A stretch of 58,554 bases of DNA, from assembly GCF_009618275.1 (NCBI RefSeq), contig NZ_WIAD01000037.1, positions 1-58,554 on the forward strand, read 5' to 3'. Made by a program: the position numbers and the translations under genes. The notes beneath the pieces are model-generated. The model was given only the letters and a program-made list of their open reading frames with translations. It was not told where the DNA came from and ran no database searches. Origin of the DNA: Roseimaritima sediminicola. GTDB taxonomy: Bacteria; Planctomycetota; Planctomycetia; Pirellulales; Pirellulaceae. Shown here piece after piece: positions 52,825 to 58,554 of this stretch; position 1 is the first letter of the stretch; each line of letters begins with the position of its first letter.

Positions 52825-53358
52825 CTAGCGGGCGTCGAGGCTCAGGTCGATCTTGTTATCGCCTTCGGTAACGGTCGCCTTCAGCGGCGTCCGCTCGACA
52901 CTGTTGTAGATCTCCGGCAGGAGGTTCTTCGGTGCCGCCGGTTCGCGGCTCGCTCCCGGATCGGTGTAGTCGCTGGGCATCTCTTCCATCTCGTCATCAC
53001 CGACGGAACTGACGACCTCGGTCGCCACGAGTTCCTCAGTCGGTTCGAACTTGAAGACTCGCACCTTGTACTCGCCGGGGACCGCGCCGTCGTTGGATTC
53101 GAAAGTGGTCAGTTGGAAGTTGCCCGAGGCATCGGTTCTGCCGACCGAGCTTTGGTTCGTATCGAGCGAAACGAACGAGACGGTCGCATCGGCGACCGGT
53201 TTGCCATCCTGAGTAAGCGTCCCGATCACGGGATAGGTTGGCGGGTTGCCGGGGCCGCCACAACCGACCTGGGCCAGCAGCGCCAAGCCGAGCGTGGAAG
53301 CCGCACACAGGGACCGGAACGACAAAGGATGAAACGCCAAAGGATTTCGCGAGCGCAT
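52825..53358 (-). CDS. Lipoprotein with carboxypeptidase-regulatory-like domain
   Basis: The protein has 177 residues. A signal peptide ends in the lipobox LAQVGC, so it should be lipid-anchored. Next is a transthyretin-like beta-sandwich: YPVIGTLTQDGKPVADATVS, VGRTDASGNFQLTTF, GAVPGEYKVRVFK. The C-terminus is acidic and then has YNSVERTPLKATVTEGDNKI. Such lipoproteins are regularly encoded next to DUF1559 pseudopilin-like proteins in planctomycetes, as here. They probably share an operon with the upstream DUF1559 gene (147-base gap). Role unknown; surface structure is likely. Confidence 0.87.
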   Translation of the reverse strand: MRSRNPLAFHPLSFRSLCAASTLGLALLAQVGCGGPGNPPTYPVIGTLTQDGKPVADATVSFVSLDTNQSSVGRTDASGNFQLTTFESNDGAVPGEYKVRVFKFEPTEELVATEVVSSVGDDEMEEMPSDYTDPGASREPAAPKNLLPEIYNSVERTPLKATVTEGDNKIDLSLDAR

Positions 53359-53504
53359 GGTGAACCTATGAAAGATATGAGTTGGGGTAATTGTGGCGGA
53401 GCAAAAGCAGACTCAGACGCGACTACCCGTGGCAAGCGCGTCTGAGGTGTGAAATACCGAGAACCGGACTGCAACCGAAAACCGGACCGGAGGCAGCGGG
53501 TCGC

Positions 53505-54542
53505 CTACGGAGTCACTTCGCCGCCCGACTTGGACCCCATGGCTCCCCAGGCGCCGTAGACGCTGGGCCCTTGGTCGGGTTGACCGATGCCCAGGTTGCC
53601 GGTGTCGATCGTTTCGGTGATGAAGCGAACCGAGCCGTCGGCCATGACACCATTGACGCCGCCGGGGTGGCGACTGGATGGCGGTAGAATGATCTCGTCC
53701 TGGTCGCCCCAGGAGCCGTTCTCGGCACACGCCGGACCGTTGGGAGGCAGGACGGTGTTGATCCCGATGTAGGCCGGCTGGCCGTCCTGCCAGTAGCGTC
53801 CCCAGCGGCAGTTCACGGTGGTTCCGTCGGCGAAATAGTTTCCGGAAACCACGGTGTAACAAAGGTTCGGTGCGTCGGTGACCCCGGCGATCGGCGTCGC
53901 CAAGCCACGCTTGATTTCCACTTGGCGGGGACCGACGGCAATCGGGTTTTGACCACTTGGCATGCCTTCGTTGCACAGCCGTTCGCTCATCATCAACGTG
54001 TTGGACAAGCCGTCGGTGACCTCGCGGAAGCTGACGCCTTTGTTGCCGGCTTGGAACATCCCGCGAGCCGAACTGTCGTCACGAATGTTCTTCATCTGGT
54101 CACCCATGACGAAGCCGATGGAGTTGCGGCGGCCGCCGCTTTGAATTCCCGAATCGGAAGGACAGCGGACGAAATCCGGCGAGGTGTTCCAGGGGGCCCA
54201 TCCCTTCCAGCCTTCAGGACCTTCGGCAGGGGTGCCGTTGCGAACCTGTTGCCACTGGTTGTTCGCTTCCAGGAAAGGCAGCAAGGAGATGAAACCGCTG
54301 CGCCGGCCGCGATTCACCGAGGTGCCGCCCTTGCGATAGACCAACGACCCGTGCGTATCGTGGTAGTTGTGCAGGGCCAGCCCCATCTGCTTGAAGTTGT
54401 TCGAACATTGCATCCGCCGCGCCGCTTCACGGGCCGCTTGCACCGCCGGCAACAGCAGCCCCACAAGCACACCGATGATCGCGATCACGACCAACAATTC
54501 GACCAGCGTAAAGCCACGCCGGAACTCAGTTCTTCTGTACAT
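53505..54542 (-). CDS. DUF1559 domain protein with prepilin-type N-terminus
   Basis: The protein has 345 residues. The N-terminus [20 protein letters not shown] is a type IV prepilin/pseudopilin signal (G-F-T-L-V-E cleavage by prepilin peptidase). It continues [20 protein letters not shown] and [15 protein letters not shown], the start of DUF1559. The C-terminal region has [20 protein letters not shown], the diagnostic H-x-G-G-x-N-x-x-x-x-D-G-S-V block. Planctomycetes carry many such genes; a role in pseudopilus-like or crateriform surface structures is proposed. The lipoprotein gene follows. A 14-bp palindrome lies 106 bases upstream. Confidence 0.93.
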   Translation of the reverse strand: MYRRTEFRRGFTLVELLVVIAIIGVLVGLLLPAVQAAREAARRMQCSNNFKQMGLALHNYHDTHGSLVYRKGGTSVNRGRRSGFISLLPFLEANNQWQQVRNGTPAEGPEGWKGWAPWNTSPDFVRCPSDSGIQSGGRRNSIGFVMGDQMKNIRDDSSARGMFQAGNKGVSFREVTDGLSNTLMMSERLCNEGMPSGQNPIAVGPRQVEIKRGLATPIAGVTDAPNLCYTVVSGNYFADGTTVNCRWGRYWQDGQPAYIGINTVLPPNGPACAENGSWGDQDEIILPPSSRHPGGVNGVMADGSVRFITETIDTGNLGIGQPDQGPSVYGAWGAMGSKSGGEVTP

Positions 54543-54647
54543 CGCTGAAAGCCCCTAAGTGAAGGTGGGAACGATTGAGGAGGAAAGTGGGCGAAAGAAA
54601 ATGCCCCGCCCGGAGGGACCGCATAACGGTTTTCAAGGCCCCATACT

Positions 54648-54661
54648 AGTCCCAACTGGGA
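54648..54661. promoter_or_regulatory. Palindrome upstream of DUF1559 gene
   Basis: gtccca-ac-tgggac is a perfect 6-bp inverted repeat in the 221-bp gap upstream of the DUF1559 gene. It could be an operator. The rest of the gap has no gene. Confidence 0.4.
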
Positions 54662-54763
54662 CGACTTCAACACCCTCAGCCAGTTCGGGGGGTAGGCGCG
54701 ACCTGCCCTGCGGATGAACGTGGCCCGGCCGTCGATGGCGTTGCAAGCGATGTGTAAACCCAA

Positions 54764-55858
54764 TCAATACCGCAATAGCGCTGCGACGTGACCCGCCTTC
54801 GACAGGGGCTCGATCGGGTCGACAAAGTCGAGCGCGGCGCTGGTCAGTTCCAAGTGCCGAGCCAAGGTGTCGATGTAGTCGACGTCGAACACGTCGCCGG
54901 AACCGCAACCAGGGCACTTGTCGACCGATTCTCCGGTAACGTCCTCGCATTGCCGACACTTGGTAGCTTGGGTTCGCAGGTCACGACTGGCGATGGCCGT
55001 TTCCACGCGGCCGATCTTCGCGGCGGCAAGCGTTTCTTTTGGCCCCAAGCAACCGCGTCCGTCGGACAGGGCGGCGCCCTGAATGCGTTTCCACAGATCC
55101 TTCTCGTCGCGTCGTTCTTGAGCGAAATAATCTTCGTAGGCGACTTCGACCAACTCATCTTCGGGTCGGTCGAGATCGAAGGCTTCTCGCCCCACGACCA
55201 ACTCTCCGATGCGCTCCGGGAGTTGGCTTTCGATCGCTTGCATGGTCTCTTCCGAACCGGCCAACACAATGCGGCGGATATCGAGTTCACGAATCAACGA
55301 CTCGAGCTCTCCGGCAACCTCGTCCCCGTAATGCTCCAGCTGGTTGTCACGCCGTCGTTCGTAGCGCTGCTGCGACCAGCCGCCTTTGCGAACGTGATTT
55401 TTGATGCCGCCTTTGATCGCCGACTCGGCTTCGGCGGCTTCGTTCGTGACGGTGAAAATGCGCGTTCGATCGTTGTCGCAGGCGAGCAACAAGAACGTCT
55501 CGTACTCGTCCTGCAGTTCGGCCAGCGGCCGGATGAAGGGCGCGGGCCCGAAGGTCAGACGATTGGGGACTTCCATCGCGATCGGATACATTCGGCAGAT
55601 GTCCAGCACGGCGCTGCTGATCGCGCAGACGCCGACCGCGTCGGAGACGTCGTTGTCTTCGAGCAGCGAGCGGAGGTTCGAGAGACTGGCTTCAAAGTTT
55701 TCCAGTTCCAGCGCGTCGTCGACCAGATCTCGAATCTGTTTCTCGCGGTGAGACAGCTGGGACAGTCCGTCGGCGCCGCGAAAGTAAGCGGTCAGGACAT
55801 CGCGACCGTTGCCCCGGATCTCGGACAATTCGCGAAGGTCGATTTGTTGTAGTGTCAC
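54764..55858 (-). CDS. Bacterial archaeo-eukaryotic release factor (eRF1/Vms1-like) family protein
   Basis: The protein has 364 residues. The start is GTG (MTLQQIDLRE), with AGGAAA six bases upstream. The N-terminal helical region is followed by an eRF1 domain-2-like core: FLLLACDNDRTRIFTVTN, then NHVRKGGWSQQRYERRRDNQ (a G-x-S-Q loop like that of Vms1/ANKZF1, which cleaves peptidyl-tRNA) and IRRIVLAGSEETMQAIESQL. The C-terminus carries a zinc ribbon (CRQC...CPGCGSG). By analogy it may act on peptidyl-tRNA in stalled ribosomes, but bacterial members are little studied. It lies on the same strand as the downstream-coded YihY gene, about 120 bases apart. Confidence 0.85.
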   Translation of the reverse strand: MTLQQIDLRELSEIRGNGRDVLTAYFRGADGLSQLSHREKQIRDLVDDALELENFEASLSNLRSLLEDNDVSDAVGVCAISSAVLDICRMYPIAMEVPNRLTFGPAPFIRPLAELQDEYETFLLLACDNDRTRIFTVTNEAAEAESAIKGGIKNHVRKGGWSQQRYERRRDNQLEHYGDEVAGELESLIRELDIRRIVLAGSEETMQAIESQLPERIGELVVGREAFDLDRPEDELVEVAYEDYFAQERRDEKDLWKRIQGAALSDGRGCLGPKETLAAAKIGRVETAIASRDLRTQATKCRQCEDVTGESVDKCPGCGSGDVFDVDYIDTLARHLELTSAALDFVDPIEPLSKAGHVAALLRY

Positions 55859-55980
55859 TTGGTGTTTCCTGGGGCCGTGGGGTGTTTCTATTCCTTAGCC
55901 GTTTGGGCGTTCGCCCCGGTTCAACACGGCAACCGTGGCTGCTGCCTCCACGGTTGCCATGCCGAAAAACTCCGGCCTGC

Positions 55981-56907
55981 TCAGCTGGTCGTCGCCGAGC
56001 CTTGACGATCGATCTTCTCTTCCACGCGAACCGCGTGGTCTTCGGGCTCGATGCCCGAGCCGTACATGGCCGCGTAGGTCTGCGTGGCTTCGGCCCCGAG
56101 CAACACGATCAGCGACGTGTAGTAGACCCAGACCAACAGCACGGCCAATGACGCGGCGGCCGAACCGAGCTGGGCACCGGGCTCGGCGAATTGAAAGTAC
56201 CACTGCATCGCGTAACGGCCGACCAGGAACAGCACCATCGTGATGGCCGCTCCCACGCCAACGTCCCGCCACTGGACCTTGGCGTCCGGCATGAATTTAA
56301 AAATCGCTGCGAAGACGACGAATACAACCAACGCCTGGACGACGAAATTAATTATCTTGGCGGTCACACCAGACATGCCGATCATCGAACCGATTTGATC
56401 GCCGACCCCGGTCAGAACGGTGGAGACAACCAGGGAGATGATCAGCAGGAACGCGAGTCCCAAGATCATCCCCAGGGAAAAAATCCGCTTCCAAATTACC
56501 GTCATGATGCCGGACTGTTCCGGGTCAGGTTTGACTTCCCACGCTTGGTTCAAGGACGCCTGCAGAGCCGCGACCACCCCGGTCGCACCGACGATCATCC
56601 CGGCCAGGCTGACCAGCGACTTCCACCATGCGCCGCCGGATTGCTGTTGATTGTCAAGGATACCGGCGATCTCGTCGCTGATCTCTTGGTTGCCGATCAT
56701 TGCGGCGGCCTGTTTTTCGATCGTCTGCTCAGCCCGCTCTTCGGCCTGCTTGCTGTCGTAGACGGTCGACATACCAAGGGTCAGCACCGTCAGCAGCAGA
56801 AACAGCAGCGGCGGCAGGGCAAAGGCCGTGTAGTAGGCAAGCGCCGCGGCAAGCGTGGTGCAGTTGTCCTCGGCAAAGTCACTGAAAGTCCGCTTTAAAA
56901 ACTGCAT
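55981..56907 (-). CDS. YihY/virulence factor BrkB family membrane protein
   Basis: The protein has 308 residues from the ATG giving MQFLKRTFSDFAEDNCTTLA. About 6 membrane segments: AAALAYYTAFALPPLLFLLL is the family's first-span hallmark (A-L-A-Y-Y-x-x-x-A-L-x-P). Residues 60-90 are a Glu/Gln-rich soluble loop, and late spans include GAAITMVLFLVGRYAMQWYF and VLLVWVYYTSLIVLLGAEAT (the W-x-Y-Y-x-x-x-I-x-L-x-G-A motif). The C-terminus is charged. Once annotated as ribonuclease BN, the family's true function is unclear; it may be a transporter. It is transcribed towards the release-factor-like gene's promoter side. Confidence 0.9.
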   Translation of the reverse strand: MQFLKRTFSDFAEDNCTTLAAALAYYTAFALPPLLFLLLTVLTLGMSTVYDSKQAEERAEQTIEKQAAAMIGNQEISDEIAGILDNQQQSGGAWWKSLVSLAGMIVGATGVVAALQASLNQAWEVKPDPEQSGIMTVIWKRIFSLGMILGLAFLLIISLVVSTVLTGVGDQIGSMIGMSGVTAKIINFVVQALVVFVVFAAIFKFMPDAKVQWRDVGVGAAITMVLFLVGRYAMQWYFQFAEPGAQLGSAAASLAVLLVWVYYTSLIVLLGAEATQTYAAMYGSGIEPEDHAVRVEEKIDRQGSATTS

Positions 56908-57089
56908 AGCTCTGCGATGGTAGTCTGGAAGGAAGATAGCTCGAGTCGTCGCAAGGGCTTGGCCAAGCCCTCGGGCCTGACAAAGCCCTCGAATGACCGT
57001 GATGCAAACTTCGTTCCAAAAACCGAATGGTTTCAGAACGCAGCAGAGCCTTTCTTCGGAGCGTCGCCTTCGTGGAGTCACGGGCGCCG

Positions 57090-57120
57090 GTCTTCACAGG
57101 CTGGAAGCCTATGCCACTGC
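57090..57120. repeat. Single copy of the caggctggaagcctatgcca element
   Basis: The sequence tcacaggctggaagcctatg plus ccac lies just 5 bases from the stop of the PQQ-propeller gene. It is the same element as the 8-copy array at 44244. Confidence 0.8.
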
Positions 57121-57124
57121 GAGG

Positions 57125-58432
57125 CTAGTCTTCTTGCAGCGAGGCGGCGATGAGTTGTTCGTCGTTGCGGGCGTAGATCACGCCGTCGGCGATCGCGGGG
57201 TGCGACCAGGTGACGCCGCCGCGGCGCGGCAGCTGGATCTTGGTCGGTGACAACAACTGCGTGCGAGCCACTTCGCTGTAACCGCTGGGCGAGACCCGCC
57301 CGAAGATCAGTTCGCCCTGGTCGTTCAGCATGATCAGCCGCGAACCGTCGTGGATCGTATGGACCGTCGCCCAGCGAGCTCGCGGTACCACGGCGTCGCT
57401 TTCCCAGACCCGATCTCCCGTGGCGATCTCCAAACACCGCAGCTCGCCGTAGCTGTCCGTGCCGTAGACGTAGTCGCCTTGCAGAAACGGCGAGCTGATC
57501 ATGCAGTGCAGCGCGTCGGTGTTCTGCTCGTCGCGACCGATGCGGTGCCACATCCTCGTCGCAGCCGGACGGTCGCTGTCCAGGCGAATCATCATGGCGC
57601 CATCGTAGAACGAGGACACGAACAGGTGCTCGCCATCGGTGACCGGCGTGGCCACGTTGATGGGCATGTTCCGCGGTTTCAGCGGAATGCTCCAGAACAC
57701 CTCGCCGGTTTGCGGATCCAGCCCACTGACGCTCGCACCGGTCCAGCATACGACGACGTCTTGGCCGCCTTGGCGGATCAGGATCGGTGCGGAATAACCC
57801 GCCGGCTCATCCAGCGACGACCAGACGGTCTCGCCGCTTTGCAGATCCATCGCGATCACACAAGCCGCCCCCTTGCCGCCGGCGATCTGAATCACTTTGT
57901 CTTGAACCACCAGCGGTGCTCCGGCGATGCCCCAGATCGGCATTTGGATGTCCAGCTCGCTGGCCAAATCTCGCCGCCAGAGCACCTCACCGGTTTCGAC
58001 GTCCAAGCAGTGAAAGTGCCCCATCGCCCCGACGGCCAGGGCTCGATCGTCGTGCACCGTCACCGAAGCTCGCGGGCCGGCTTTGTAGCCGATCGTATAG
58101 ACCGCTTCGTAAACCTGCGTCCACAACGTTTCGCCGGTGTCCGCATCGAAGCACAGGATGCGTTCGAATTGCTGCGCCCCGTCGGCTTGCCGGTCGGTCA
58201 GAAAAACACGCCCGTCGACGACGGCCGGACCGCTGTAGCCCGGCCCCACCGGCACCGTCCAACGACGTGGCAGCGCGTCGCCGGGCAACGTCTGCATCAG
58301 CCCCGGTTCGTGGATCACGCCGTCGCGATTCAGCCCCCGCCACTGCGGCCAATCGTCGGCATCGCAGACGGCGACCGAGGCAACCAGAACGCAGCAGGTG
58401 AGCAAGCGGCAAGCAAGGGTGCAGGTTCTCAT
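57125..58432 (-). CDS. Secreted PQQ-like beta-propeller repeat protein
   Basis: The protein has 435 residues. A signal peptide (MRTCTLACRLLTCCVLVASV) precedes DDWPQWRGLNRDGV, the typical start of planctomycete PQQ-like proteins. Repeated blades show the W motifs G-x-T-L-W (CFDADTGETLWTQVY, CLDVETGEVLWRRDL, AMDLQSGETVWSSL, GLDPQTGEVFWSIP, CLEIATGDRVWESD). Eight blades are likely. The Cys count is high. There are no catalytic PQQ ligands I can name, so it may be a structural or binding propeller rather than a dehydrogenase. It is periplasmic or surface located. Confidence 0.9.
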   Translation of the reverse strand: MRTCTLACRLLTCCVLVASVAVCDADDWPQWRGLNRDGVIHEPGLMQTLPGDALPRRWTVPVGPGYSGPAVVDGRVFLTDRQADGAQQFERILCFDADTGETLWTQVYEAVYTIGYKAGPRASVTVHDDRALAVGAMGHFHCLDVETGEVLWRRDLASELDIQMPIWGIAGAPLVVQDKVIQIAGGKGAACVIAMDLQSGETVWSSLDEPAGYSAPILIRQGGQDVVVCWTGASVSGLDPQTGEVFWSIPLKPRNMPINVATPVTDGEHLFVSSFYDGAMMIRLDSDRPAATRMWHRIGRDEQNTDALHCMISSPFLQGDYVYGTDSYGELRCLEIATGDRVWESDAVVPRARWATVHTIHDGSRLIMLNDQGELIFGRVSPSGYSEVARTQLLSPTKIQLPRRGGVTWSHPAIADGVIYARNDEQLIAASLQED

Positions 58433-58487
58433 CGATCGGGCTCGGCGGTTGGAGAGGCGGTCGGCGCAGCTGGATTATAGTGGCGCG

Positions 58488-58554
58488 GAAGCTGAAGTCG
58501 CCAGCGCTGCAGTCCAGGCTTCAGCCGTGCCGGTGTGCCGGTCGCGATCGCCTA
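58488..58554. repeat. Dispersed intergenic repeat (ctggagtc family) at right edge
   Basis: The sequence gctgaagtcgccagcgctgc plus agtccaggcttcagccg belongs to the same element seen at 14054, 23327 and 26470. It continues past the window edge. Confidence 0.6.

Overview
The window reads as a Planctomycetes chromosome, most like the Rhodopirellula/Roseimaritima group of Pirellulales. This is inferred from gene content and not from a database search. Diagnostic signs are DUF1559 proteins with prepilin-type N-termini, a Planctomycete-type cytochrome c (DUF1587/1592/1588/1585) protein paired with a DUF1552 protein, secreted proteins opening with a L-E-x-R-x-L-L-A-x-D motif, a PEP-CTERM protein, several LamG-tailed secreted enzymes, eukaryote-like Ser/Thr kinases, a high-G+C background and many short dispersed hairpin repeats between genes.

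Layout. 1-5.7 kb: the 5' part of a secreted dockerin-like protein with SYSPSP repeats, a half tRNA-Met, a low-G+C secreted protein flanked by copies of a Uma2 gene end, the intact Uma2 gene and a Tat-exported helical protein. 6-14 kb: a ceramidase-LamG protein, ComEC, a divergent Nramp-fold transporter and a nagB-nagA pair for amino-sugar breakdown. 14-26.5 kb: a NUDIX hydrolase, a DUF1080-like protein, a membrane protein, the ABC-F protein Uup, the cytochrome c/DUF1552 pair, a metallophosphoesterase-LamG protein, and an orphan ABC ATPase with a 36-residue membrane peptide. 26.7-34.3 kb: the most unusual locus. An FHA-EAL protein is divergent from a tight four-gene operon: winged-helix AAA ATPase, a fusion of Ser/Thr kinase with a tubulin/FtsZ-like GTPase domain, FetA and FetB. 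Arrays of one hairpin repeat lie on both sides. 34.5-43.4 kb: prolyl oligopeptidase, a LEPR-type anchored protein, a kinase-TPR membrane protein, a PEP-CTERM protein and ClpX. 44-50.5 kb: a UbiA prenyltransferase, tRNA-Leu, a low-G+C HEAT-like gene, and a haem-linked trio in which the radical SAM gene and hemY both look damaged, followed by YwiC-like. 50.6-58.5 kb: a PH-like membrane protein, a Gfo/Idh/MocA oxidoreductase, a lipoprotein plus DUF1559 pair, a bacterial eRF1/Vms1-like protein, YihY and a PQQ-propeller protein.

How genes work together. nagB-nagA would convert GlcNAc-6-P to fructose-6-P. The cytochrome c and DUF1552 proteins form the standard export-linked planctomycete pair. In the kinase-tubulin operon, a kinase, an AAA ATPase and an FHA phosphothreonine reader with a c-di-GMP-type EAL domain suggest one phospho-signalling and assembly system, co-transcribed with an ABC transporter; this link is inferred. 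The radical SAM/hemY pair carries an in-frame deletion, a TGA at a conserved Cys codon and a frameshifting deletion. This indicates decay or assembly error, with selenocysteine as an alternative reading of the TGA.
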